DNA from: Candidatus Methanovorans sp.
Lineage (GTDB): Archaea > Halobacteriota > Methanosarcinia > Methanosarcinales > Methanosarcinaceae
Length of the DNA stretch: 40,509 bases
Direction: 5' to 3'
Assembly (NCBI GenBank): GCA_020793565.1
Contig: DQIP01000225.1
Location: 1-40,509, forward strand
The position numbers and the translations under genes are program-made. Shown here piece by piece: positions 24,216-32,598 of this stretch (positions within the stretch are counted from its first letter, which is position 1; every line of letters starts with the position of its first letter). Below the pieces are notes generated by a model that was given only the letters and a program-made list of their open reading frames with translations, did not search any database and was not told the DNA's origin.

Positions 24216-25341
24216 AGTGTATTCTCCTCATCCAACATCAATTCGGCTTCGATCTCCCTGATGGTTGGCAAGCTCCCTTTGAGGTCATCAGGAAGGGTTT
24301 CGGTCAGGCGGGTTTCCCATTCCGCAACTCCCATAGGACTGTTGAACCCGCGCAGCGCATATTCCGCAACGAGCTGATCTTTGCTCTTGCAAAGCAGCAG
24401 ACCGATAGTCGGCTTATCATCAGGGTGGCGCATCAAGTCATCCACAGCGGAAAGATAGAGGTTGAGTTTTCCGACAAAGCCGGGATCAAATGGCACGGCC
24501 TTAAGTTCAACCACAACATAGCAGCGCAACTTAAGATGATAAAACAGCAGATCAAGGTAAAAATCGCTATTGCCAACTTCAAGCAACACCTGTCTGCCAA
24601 CAAACGCGAATCCTGCCCCCATCTCCAGCAAAAATCGCTGAATGTGATCCATCAGCCCCTGCTCTACCTCCCTTTCCTTACGGGGATCCGCCGTTCCGAG
24701 GAAATCGAACAGATAAGGGTCTTTGAATACTTGCGTCGCCATGTCCGAATCGGCAGGAGGAAGTGCCATGTCAAAGTTATTGATCGCCTTGCCTTGTCGT
24801 TCATGGAGTCGGCTATCGATCTGCATAGCGAGAATGTCGCGACTCCAGCCATGTTCGATGGTATTACAGGCATAGTACATGCGCGTTTTGGGGTCGTCCA
24901 GCTTGTCGAGTAAGGCAAGATTGCTTCGCCATGGAATTTGTGCAACGGTGCGTTGCACAATCTCTCGCTCAGGCCACGCTTCAGCGAATGTACGCATATA
25001 TTTCAGGTTACGCGGCGAAAATCCACTCATGTCTGGAAAGGCGTTTTTAAGGTCATAAGAGAGGCGGTCAATGACTTTAGCTCCCCAGCCCTGACACTCC
25101 TGACGATCCAGAATGACTTTGCCGAGATCCCAATACATGAGCACCATAGCCGATTAGCCGCCATGGTGACACGTAGCCGCTCTGACTGTATCCTGTTTTT
25201 CAATTCATCCAGTACGGCGGCATATTCGGCGGGCACCTCGATTTTTTCCCGTGGCACAGGAAAAGAGGCTCCCTCACGGCTGCGCCCCCTCGACTTCCTT
25301 TCGTTTTCAGTACCGGACATATCCCGGTTATCCTTGCTCAT
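24212..25341 (-). pseudogene. DUF1016 (YhcG-type) PD-(D/E)xK nuclease gene, one-base frameshift
   Basis: The N-terminal part is in one frame (from ATG 25341: '...PAEYAAVLDELKNRIQSERLRV...MAAN', cited in pieces) and the rest is in another ('MVLMYWDLGKVIL', 'GWGAKVIDRLSYDLK', 'FSPRNLKYMRTFAEAWP'). Joining them at about 25150-25156 needs one added base, which restores the family's 'AANSAMVL' reading. The C-terminal nuclease fold shows 'DFYLDLLFYH' and 'VVVELK'. YhcG proteins are DNA nucleases often found in type I RM loci. Its ATG overlaps the hsdM stop. If the missing base is a sequencing error, the gene would be intact (about 375 residues). Confidence 0.85.
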
Positions 25342-27468
25342 ATCCCCAACTCCTCAAAGTTATTCTTAATAGTCGCCGCCAACCGTATAGCCTCAACATT
25401 AAGGTCTTCCAGCTCCACATGAATCTCGCGCAGGGTCTCCTCAAAGTCGAAGTCCTCATCCACTTCTTCGGGGGCAACGCCGACGTAACGCCCCGGAGTC
25501 AGGCTCCAGTCGTTAGCCTCGATCCCGGCGCGGTCCACCAGCTTGACCAGCCCCTCCACATCGCAAAGCTTAGCCTCCGGGAAGCGCTCAGTAAGCCAGT
25601 GGGCCTGCTGCCAGAAATAACGCACCTGCTTGAGCTGCTAGACCGCAAGCTGGCGGGCTTCGTTTGCGGTCTTGCGGGCGCGGATAACGTTCTTGCTCAC
25701 CCAGACGTCGCTCTGCCTGGCATTGCATTCCTTCTCGCAGGTCTCAATGAGGCGCAAGGCGAGCTTGTAAAGCAGGTCGGTCTGCTTGATAAGATCACGG
25801 CTCGATTCAGCCAGCGTAGCGAGGCGGTCAATGGCCTGTTTGAGATCGCCGTTCGTGGTCTTCTGCTGTTGCCAAGCAGTTTCCTGTTCGTCAAGAGCTT
25901 CCTTGAACACCTTGACGTCTGCATGGAAAACAGGCAGTGCCCCGGTCAATTCCTTCTGCACCTCGGCGTGAAGTGCGTCGTCAGCCAGCGTGTTTAGGAA
26001 AGGTTGTATGATATCATTAAGGGAATTGAGCGCGGCTGCGAAGTCAGGCAAAGGCTGGCTGGTTTCGCCGTTTTCGCCCCCGGTGTTGAAACAGCCTGCG
26101 CCTTCGTCAAGTGTCCGACGGCAGTACCCTGAGACAAGGTCAAGGTATTTCTCGGTCTCGCTGCGATAGAGCCAAACGATAGCCAGCAGGTTTTGCTGCT
26201 GCTCGGGGCTGAAATCGTATATCTTGCGGGTAACCTTACGGTAGACATTGCGTGCGTCGATCATCAGTACCTTATCGCGGTGTGCCTCGGGCCTGTCGCG
26301 GTTCAGGAACCACAACTCACATGGTACTGTGCGAGTGTAGAAAAAATTAGAGCGTATGGATACCATCACGTCCACATCGCCGGTTTCGACCAGATTCTGG
26401 CGCACTTTTGCCTCGCCGCCCCCTGCGCTAGAGGCTTGTGACGACATAACAAAGCCGGCTCGTCCTTTTTCATTAAGGTAACTGTAGAAATAACTGATCC
26501 AGACATAGTTGCCGTTTGAGACCTTCCCCTTCTTGTTGACACCTGGTAATCCAAAGGGAAGGCGCGGGTCGGTCTTGACCTTATCCGCATCTATCTCGTC
26601 CACGTTGAACGGGGGATTTGCCATCACGAAGTCGGCCTTACCGACCAATTTGTGGGGGTCTTCATAATAAGTGATCGCCTTCTGGATATCGCCTTCGAGA
26701 CCGTGGACGGCCAGGTTCATCTTGGCCAGGCGAATGGTGGTAGCGTTCTTCTCCAGACCACGGAAGGTGAGCCGGTCAATAGGGCTCTGGCCGTGTTCTT
26801 CCACGATACGCGCACTTTGTACGAACATACCACCGGAACCGCAGGCAGGGTTCCAATACCGTGCCGCCCTCGGGGTCGAGCACATGGGCGATGAGTGAGA
26901 CCAGCGAGACGGGTGTAAAGAACTCGCCGCCGTCGTGTGCCTTTTGGTCGGCGAACTGGGTGAGGAAGTACTCATAAATACGGCCAAAAACATCGCCTGA
27001 AACTTTTTTCAGCTCGTCGGGGTTGAGTTTCCGCAGGAGTTGGCCGAGTACATCGTTGTCCAGTTCCTGATACTCAGTCTTGGGCAGCACGCCGCGCAGG
27101 TTGTCGTAGTCGCTCTCGATCGATTCCATCGCCTCGATGATGGCCCTGGCGCGGTCTTCGCTGTCGGGCAGGGCCATGAGATGGTCGAACTGTGCTCTGG
27201 GCTGAAGGAATATTGCGCTCTGCTGAGAAAAGTCCTCCTTGGTTAAAGCCCGCGTCTTGCCGCCACGGGTGGGAAGATTAGTCTCAATACCATCCTTCAC
27301 CGAGAGGTAGCGGCTATAGGCGTGCCTGAGAAACACCAGCCCCATCACTGGCATGAAGTACTCGTTACTGGCGTAATTTGAGTTGGCTCGCATCGTGTCG
27401 GCCGCACCCCAGAGGCGCTTTTCAATTGCTTCAATGTGTTCAAGTTGGGTCAATATGTGATTCTCCAA
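25338..27468 (-). pseudogene. hsdM: Type I DNA methyltransferase HsdM, frameshift plus in-frame amber codon
   Basis: The gene encodes a full-length HsdM (about 709 codons) in three pieces. Piece 1 (27468-26776 frame) has the N-terminal helical domain up to 'DPEGGTVLEP'. An extra base at about 26847 breaks the SAM motif; removing it gives 'EPACGSGGMF'. Piece 2 (to 25638) carries 'FVMANPPFNVDEI' (NPPF motif) and 'SKNVIRARKTANEARQLAV', then TAG at 25638-25640. The same frame continues as 'QLKQVRYFWQQAHWL' to the normal C-terminus 'DFDFEETLREIHVELEDLN' and stop at 25338. TAG is one change from GAG (Glu). HsdM methylates adenine with HsdS. The DNA is more GC-rich than flanking genes, suggesting transfer. 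Confidence 0.88.
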
Positions 27469-27673
27469 TCTATTATATTCTGGCTTATTTTATATATTAT
27501 ATCAATTTGTTATCCGAGAATCTTTCAGACATTATGAAAACAAAAATGCGAAAGTTAATTGGCAATTCATAACTGAGAATGCTCAGATACAATTATCTCG
27601 GCTTTATTCGACATTAGATAATTAACATGACACTCGTTACTAAATCCACCGATAGACAGGTAAAACGTCTGTA

Positions 27674-27706
27674 GTTCAAATGAACATTTGTTCATTTGCA
27701 TGAACA
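27674..27706. promoter_or_regulatory. Cluster of GTTCA/TGAAC half-sites upstream of hsdM
   Basis: GTTCAAATGAAC (27674-27685) overlaps the perfect palindrome AAATGAACATTTGTTCATTT (27678-27697), and a further TGAACA begins at 27701. Four alternating half-sites in 33 bp look like a repressor operator. It is about 205 bp before the hsdM start, in a 512-bp gap (27469-27980) without any gene, so the target gene is uncertain. Confidence 0.45.
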
Positions 27707-27778
27707 ATTTAGTCTTAAAACAATGAAGCCATTAAATTGTTAACTGCTGCCCGATACAAAAAGGGTTATGAAAGGCTT

Positions 27779-27850
27779 GAGCCGGATGTGGTAAAAGTCG
27801 CAAGTCCGGTTCTTAGAAGAGGGAGAGCGAGTAATCGCTCTTTCTTATTC
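27779..27850 (+). ncRNA. Group II intron 3' relic (domains V and VI)
   Basis: Bases 27779-27812 form a canonical 34-nt domain V: GAGCCGGA pairs with TCCGGTTC and the AGC catalytic triad is at 27780-27782. Bases 27816-27850 fold as domain VI: AGAGCGA/TCGCTCT around GTAA, then GAAGAGGG pairing with TTCTTATTC (some G-U pairs), leaving A27847 bulged as the branch point. The stretch 27737-27778 also looks like intron sequence. No reverse transcriptase ORF or 5' end is visible, so this is a truncated relic. Its 3' edge runs directly into a family A repeat. Confidence 0.8.
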
Positions 27851-27909
27851 GGCGGATTGCTGCACGGGGTCTGGATGTATTGGCTGTGCATCGACATTTT
27901 ATCGAAACT
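27851..27909 (-). repeat. Family A repeat, copy A6, cut by the intron relic
   Basis: GGCGGATTGCTGCACGGGGT and GTGCATCGACATTTTATCGA are the reverse complement of copies A4 and A8. The copy begins in the 3' arm of the GCCGC palindrome, right where the intron domain VI ends; the other arm is missing. Confidence 0.75.
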
Positions 27910-27980
27910 GCCTAATCAAATACATATTGTGATACATATTATATATTGTACCTGTGAATATATCCCACAACAACTTTAAA

Positions 27981-29507
27981 CTAAAAATCGAACAGTGTCT
28001 TTTGCGGCTTGTCAGGTCGGCGTTTTTTTGATACGCTCACTTTTGCAGCAGTTTCCTTTTTGTCATTTTTCGTTGCTGCGATCGTTGTACCTGTAGAATC
28101 GCTCGTTTCAGTGATGTTTGGGATCGAATCAAAACTAACCTGTGAATCACTCTTGCCGGATCTGGCCACCGCAGGTGCTGCAAAAAATTCAACATCGCCA
28201 GAAGCAGTTTCGGCAATAATGGACTGTGCCTGGTCAAAGATGCCCTGAAGTTTCTTTGTCACCCTTTTGCTTCCTGTCATGTAGGCAAGTTCGTCAAGAT
28301 TAAGGTTCAGGTTCACTGCCGTATCAATTGCATACTGTTCATTTTTTAGCATCAGGGAATACATCGATGTCAGGTCTGTGCGGGCATATCGCATAGACTC
28401 ATAACAATGTTCCCCTATTCTGGATGCGATATTGTCCCTCATGTTCCTTTTTGCACGCAATTGTCCAAGTCTTCGCCAGAACGAAGGCGGTTGGTATCTG
28501 GTAAATCCGTCATGCACATGTGTTTTTGCAACCACTGCACCACATGTCATAAGCACACCGGCATACCGCCACATACGGTAATTTTGCCGCTTTTTCACAC
28601 GCCCAAGGTACATATCCGCGTGAGAAAGGTATTCAAACCCATTGCTGATATCTACGTCAATACCAATATTATTGTTGCCACCGGTGCCATACTGAACCGG
28701 AAGATTCTCATCGATCCAGTGCACAAGATCCTCCGGATTCTCATCCAGCCCATACGTTGCATCGAGTGCCTTTTGTGCATCCGTACCCCTGAAGATCATT
28801 GCAAGTACCTTGAAAATCGATTCTTTTGTATCTCTCGGTGATGTAGCAATATCCTCTATATTGATCTCATTCCTGCCAAGGGCAACAGCCTGCAGATCGT
28901 TGACCGCACTTCGCATATCCCCGCCCGCATTCTCTGCGATATTTTCAATAACACCTACGCCGCACATGATTCCTTCGTTGCGGCAGATATTCTTGAGTGC
29001 AGGAACCATAGAACGACTCTGCACAGCATGGAATTTTATTTCCTGGCACAACGTGCGAAGCGTCGAAGTTAAACCATACAGATCGTTTGCAATAAGCACG
29101 ATCGGCTGATTTGTTTTCTTTATAATGTCACCAATCGCGCGTGCGCCTCCGCGATCGGTTGTGCCGTGCAGGTTATCTGCCTCATCAAGAATTATTAATC
29201 TCTTTGTTCCGGACAAGGTGCGCATCTTTGAAGCCGAACCAGCGATCCTTTCAATTACAGATGCGGTTCTCTGGTCACTTGCATTGAGTTCTATGACTTC
29301 CCATCCGTAATCCTTAGCAAGCGCATGTGCCGCAGAGGTTTTTCCAATACCTGCCTGTCCCTGCAGTATTACAGCCCGCTTTTTTGGCACACCATGCAGC
29401 CATTCCCCTACCCACGTCCGCAGTTCATCAACTGCTTTTTTGTTACCAACCACCTCGGAAAGTGAGTGTGGCCTATATTTTTCAGCCCATTCAATTGATA
29501 TTGTCAT
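27981..29507 (-). CDS. rfcL: Replication factor C large subunit
   Basis: The 508-residue large subunit of the archaeal clamp loader, which opens the PCNA ring and places it on primed DNA. Walker A '[17 protein letters not shown]' is at about residues 47-63 and Walker B '[13 protein letters not shown]' at about 104-116. The collar domain follows. After a low-complexity linker the C-terminus ends in 'PQKTLFDF', a PCNA-interacting (PIP) box. Length is usual for Methanosarcinales. The small subunit gene is not in the window. The start ATG 29507 is followed by the family N-terminus '[16 protein letters not shown]'. Confidence 0.97.
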   Translation of the reverse strand: MTISIEWAEKYRPHSLSEVVGNKKAVDELRTWVGEWLHGVPKKRAVILQGQAGIGKTSAAHALAKDYGWEVIELNASDQRTASVIERIAGSASKMRTLSGTKRLIILDEADNLHGTTDRGGARAIGDIIKKTNQPIVLIANDLYGLTSTLRTLCQEIKFHAVQSRSMVPALKNICRNEGIMCGVGVIENIAENAGGDMRSAVNDLQAVALGRNEINIEDIATSPRDTKESIFKVLAMIFRGTDAQKALDATYGLDENPEDLVHWIDENLPVQYGTGGNNNIGIDVDISNGFEYLSHADMYLGRVKKRQNYRMWRYAGVLMTCGAVVAKTHVHDGFTRYQPPSFWRRLGQLRAKRNMRDNIASRIGEHCYESMRYARTDLTSMYSLMLKNEQYAIDTAVNLNLNLDELAYMTGSKRVTKKLQGIFDQAQSIIAETASGDVEFFAAPAVARSGKSDSQVSFDSIPNITETSDSTGTTIAATKNDKKETAAKVSVSKKRRPDKPQKTLFDF

Positions 29508-29561
29508 CAGTAATCATACCTTCATGAAACGGAAAATTAATTAATGTTTGCATTTCTTGTT

Positions 29562-29826
29562 GTACATAATCTATAAGATTATGTAGACCGAGTTAATTCA
29601 ACCGCAGGGAGAATTTTCTTGTAGTATATAATCTATGGGATTATGTAGTCCGAGCTAATTCGACCGCAGGAAGAATTTTCTCGTAGTATATAATCTATAA
29701 GATTATATAGTTCGAGTTAATCTGAGCGTCAGCGAAGATTTTCGAGTTGTATATAATGTATATGATCATGTAGTTCGAGTTGATCTGAGCGTCAGCGAAG
29801 ATTTTCGAGTTGTATATAATTATATG
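29562..29826 (+). repeat. Family B tandem array, four units plus a partial fifth
   Basis: Units start at 29562, 29624, 29686, 29749 and 29812 (periods 62, 62, 63, 63; the last is 15 bp). Each begins GTAYATAAT, continues with an AT-rich palindrome (ATAATCTATAAGATTAT type) and TAGTYCGAGTTAATYYGA, and ends with a GCAG or GCGTCAGCGAAG segment plus ATTTTC. Units 3 and 4 are closest to each other. The array fills the gap between rfcL and mtxX, and its last TATA-like element is positioned to serve mtxX. Confidence 0.9.
29812..29820 (+). promoter_or_regulatory. TATA box for mtxX supplied by the repeat array
   Basis: GTATATAAT of the partial fifth unit is centred about 25 bp before ATG 29841, the archaeal TATA-to-start spacing. 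This predicts a leaderless or near-leaderless mtxX message. Confidence 0.5.
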
Positions 29827-29840
29827 AGTGGCTGATTGGT

Positions 29841-30692
29841 ATGAGCTCAAAAAACAAAGAAAACCTGCTGGATATTATTGAAAAACGTGCGCTTATAAAT
29901 AAAGCAAAGGTTGCGATCGGAATTCGTGACCCTACCGCTAAAATACTAATGAGTGCCAAAGCCGCACAGGATGCTGGTTTTGCAAAGGTTGTCCTGGTAG
30001 GGAATAAACAGGAGATCGAAGCGATAGGTACTGACCTGGAGATCGTTGACACAGGCGAACCTGAAAAAACGATATGTGATCTTCTTGCATCAAGAGATGT
30101 TGATGCAGCAATCAGGGGAACGGCGCGTGCATCAGGTGCACTTTCGCATCTTAAAGAGGTGCTTGGTATGAAAAAACTACATCGTCTTGCACTTCTCCTG
30201 GACAATGATGGTAATCCATTCTTCATAGCACCTGTTGGTATTGACGAAGGTTCCAATAATGAAGATAAAATTGAATTTCTCAAACTGGGAACTGAACATA
30301 TACGCAGGTTCGGAATTGAACCTGTTGTAGGGATCCTTTCAGGTGGAAGGATTGGTGACCTTGGGCGGGATGAATGGGTTGACCACACGATATATAATGC
30401 CAGATTTGTAACCACTCGCGCTAAGGGACTGGGAATCACTGTAAAAAACTATAATATACTCATAGAAGATGCCATTAAAGAAGCGAATTTTATTCTTGCA
30501 CCGGATGGGATTTCCGGAAACCTTATATTCAGGACTCTGGTTTTTTTGGGTGGCGGAGATGGGATAGGCGCACCGGTGCTCATGGATGATTATGTATTCG
30601 TAGACACATCACGTGTGGGTGGACATTACACAAAAGCCATTATGCTTGCCAGCGCACTTGTTAGCATAAATGACATAAAGAACAGGCAATGA
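29841..30692 (+). CDS. mtxX: MtxX, methanogen marker protein 4
   Basis: A 283-residue MtxX protein, related in fold to phosphate acetyl/butyryltransferases and found in methanogens and relatives; its reaction is not established. Recognisable stretches are '[19 protein letters not shown]' (about 22-40), '[19 protein letters not shown]' (about 89-107), and '[24 protein letters not shown]' (about 235-258, in part). It heads an operon with an MtrA-like and an MtrH-like gene, the order described as mtxXAH in Methanosarcina. This context suggests a role in corrinoid-dependent methyl transfer. ATG 29841 is supported by the TATA position. Confidence 0.88.
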   Translation: MSSKNKENLLDIIEKRALINKAKVAIGIRDPTAKILMSAKAAQDAGFAKVVLVGNKQEIEAIGTDLEIVDTGEPEKTICDLLASRDVDAAIRGTARASGALSHLKEVLGMKKLHRLALLLDNDGNPFFIAPVGIDEGSNNEDKIEFLKLGTEHIRRFGIEPVVGILSGGRIGDLGRDEWVDHTIYNARFVTTRAKGLGITVKNYNILIEDAIKEANFILAPDGISGNLIFRTLVFLGGGDGIGAPVLMDDYVFVDTSRVGGHYTKAIMLASALVSINDIKNRQ

Positions 30693-30729
30693 TTGATGGC
30701 AAAACGGAAGTTTAAATTTAAAAACAAGG

Positions 30730-31341
30730 ATGATCAATTTGGAATCTATTGCACCGGAATGGCCAGTGGTAAAAGGTGATTATGTTGTTGGCACGCCTGA
30801 ATCAAGAATTGCTGTTGTAACACTTGCAAGTACGCTTGAACCTTATCTTGATGCTGCTATTTGGGGTACCTGTAAAACAGAGAACCTCGGTGCTGAAAAG
30901 ATTATTGCAAATATCATCTCCAATTCGAATATAAGGTATATTCTCGTTTGTGGTGGTGAATCGCGTGGGCACCTTGCAGGACAGACATTGCTTGCACTCC
31001 ACAAAAACGGAATTGATGAACATGGCAGGATCATAGGATCAGGTGGTGCGATCCCGTTTATTGAGAATATCAAAATAGATGCGATCGAGCGTTTTCAAAA
31101 ACAGGTTAGATTCATTGTGCATATCGGATTGACAGATATAGGCCAGATACGGCAAATTGTGAATGACTATAAGAACAAAGGTGCTGTGTATGATGAGGAA
31201 ACGATGGTTGTTGGTACGACAAAGAAAAAACATGCCGCTCCCAACAAACCAATATCCGGAGACCTGATGATCTCCGATGAATTTATGGTGGATGTCACAG
31301 CAGGTATTATATATTCTGCTGAAGTAGAAGCGTTACAATGA
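30730..31341 (+). CDS. mtxA: MtrA-like corrinoid protein (MtxA)
   Basis: A 203-residue homologue of MtrA, the corrinoid subunit of the Na+-pumping methyl-H4MPT:CoM methyltransferase. It keeps 'EWPVVKGDYVVGTPESRIAVVTL', seen here around residues 8-30, 'CGGESRGHLAGQTLLALHKNGID' with the His that ligates cobalt in MtrA ('ALHKNG', about residue 91), and 'GGAIPFIENI'. The usual C-terminal membrane helix of MtrA is absent, so the protein should be soluble. It lies 37 bp after mtxX and 43 bp before the MtrH-like gene. It would carry methyl groups between MtrH-like and unknown partners (inference). Confidence 0.88.
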   Translation: MINLESIAPEWPVVKGDYVVGTPESRIAVVTLASTLEPYLDAAIWGTCKTENLGAEKIIANIISNSNIRYILVCGGESRGHLAGQTLLALHKNGIDEHGRIIGSGGAIPFIENIKIDAIERFQKQVRFIVHIGLTDIGQIRQIVNDYKNKGAVYDEETMVVGTTKKKHAAPNKPISGDLMISDEFMVDVTAGIIYSAEVEALQ

Positions 31342-31384
31342 TATTGGTGATATGTGGACGTATAATAGCAAAATAAGGGGAAAA

Positions 31385-32317
31385 ATGTTCAGGTTTCAAA
31401 AAGAGCAAGAGATCGTTAATATCGCGGGCATAAAAATTGGAGGGCAACCCGGTGAACTGCCCACTGCGCTTGCAGGCACGATTTTCTACAATAACCATAA
31501 GATCGTGCAAGATGCCGCAGCTGGCATATTTGACAGGAATGCTGCTGAAAGACTTGTAAATATTCAGGAAATGAACTCCGATGAAACCGGAAATCCACAT
31601 TTGATCCATATATTCGGAACTACCGCAAAAAGCATCACAAATTATATTGATTTTATAACAGGTATCACTGATGCTCCTTTTCTGATCGATTCCCCTGAAG
31701 CGTCAGTACGGATGCATGCGGTTGAGTATGTTACTGATATCGGGCTTGCTGATAAGACAATATATAATTCTATTAACATGAGCATCACAGACAATGAACA
31801 TAAAGCATTGAAACGATCTGATGTCGATACTGCAATACTTCTTGGATTCAATGCAATGAATTCTTCACTGGATGGCAGGATGGCACTGCTTGAAAATGGC
31901 GGCGGGATCATAGAAACCGGACTTATGGATATTGCACAGGAATGCGGGATTACGAACATACTTGTTGACCCGAGTATTACTCCCATGGGAGATGGTGCCG
32001 GTGTTGCACTCCGTATGACACTTACTGCAAAAGCGAAGTGGGGTCATCCGACAGGGTCGGGGATCCACAATGCCCCATCTGCATGGAACTGGCTTAAAGC
32101 GAAGCGAAAAGAAGACCCGCAGATATCCCGTATATGTGACATTGCTTCAACATGCTTGCAGCAGGTCGCAGCAGGTGATTTTGTGCTATATGGTCCAATT
32201 GAAAATGCACCCTACACATTCCCACTGGCTGCAATGAGTGACATTATGATCTCAGAGGCTTCTGCTGATCTTGATATTGAACCATCAAGCAGCCATCCGA
32301 TAAACATATTAGTATAA
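31385..32317 (+). CDS. mtxH: MtrH-like methyltransferase (MtxH)
   Basis: A 310-residue homologue of MtrH, which moves the methyl group between tetrahydromethanopterin and the corrinoid of MtrA. It has the TIM-barrel pattern 'IAGIKIGGQPGELPTALAG', 'DAPFLIDSPEASVRMHA', 'ILVDPSITPMGDGAG' and 'KWGHPTGSGIHNAPSAW'. I chose ATG 31385 over an upstream in-frame start at 31352 because AAGGGG lies 4 bases before it and the protein then begins at the family N-terminus. It ends the mtxXAH operon and converges on the AOR operon. Being outside a complete mtr operon, it probably works with MtxA rather than the main Mtr complex. Confidence 0.88.
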   Translation: MFRFQKEQEIVNIAGIKIGGQPGELPTALAGTIFYNNHKIVQDAAAGIFDRNAAERLVNIQEMNSDETGNPHLIHIFGTTAKSITNYIDFITGITDAPFLIDSPEASVRMHAVEYVTDIGLADKTIYNSINMSITDNEHKALKRSDVDTAILLGFNAMNSSLDGRMALLENGGGIIETGLMDIAQECGITNILVDPSITPMGDGAGVALRMTLTAKAKWGHPTGSGIHNAPSAWNWLKAKRKEDPQISRICDIASTCLQQVAAGDFVLYGPIENAPYTFPLAAMSDIMISEASADLDIEPSSSHPINILV

Positions 32318-32419
32318 AATGTTATTTTGTTCAGCCAAACGTTGTGATGGCACACCTGACCGCAGCAGAATTACCACGGCAATTCTTGATCCAGGCGCTA
32401 CAGGATGAAGTGACCGGGA

Positions 32420-32578
32420 TCAATCGATCCTTGTGCCTTGGAAAGTAGTTCCCCTGCCGCGTGCACATTGTATGCACACACCGGTTGATGTATCCACGCA
32501 ATTCCTGCAAACAAGTCTTCCACATAGCATACAGGTGAACAACTTTCCAGTTCCTCCGCATATTGTACAATTACCCAT
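32420..32578 (-). CDS. 52-residue four-CxxC zinc-binding protein, third gene of the AOR operon
   Basis: ATG 32578 opens 52 codons to TGA 32420-32422. The product has eight Cys in four CxxC pairs at residues 4/7, 16/19, 24/27 and 35/38, with 'CTICGGTGKLFTCMLCGRL' in the first half; this pattern can bind two zinc ions. It follows the AOR stop by 20 bp on the same strand. The ribosome site is weak. The regular spacing makes chance unlikely. No family is known to me; a partner or maturation factor of AOR is one guess, a small regulator another. Confidence 0.7.
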   Translation of the reverse strand: MGNCTICGGTGKLFTCMLCGRLVCRNCVDTSTGVCIQCARGRGTTFQGTRID

Positions 32579-32598
32579 TAGTTCCAAATGATCACGCC

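Noticed and set aside
25638-25640. Genome-wide recoding of TAG as pyrrolysine
   Set aside because: Several intact genes in the window (DUF169 protein, RimK-like ligase, AOR) stop at TAG at their expected family end, so TAG is a normal stop here; only local read-through remains possible.
29562-29826. CRISPR array
   Set aside because: Whole 62-63 bp units repeat and diverge together; there are no short constant repeats separated by unique spacers and no cas genes.
32331-32570. 79-codon minus-strand frame after mtxH
   Set aside because: It is out of frame with the four-CxxC protein at 32420-32578, which has a much better motif pattern and operon position.
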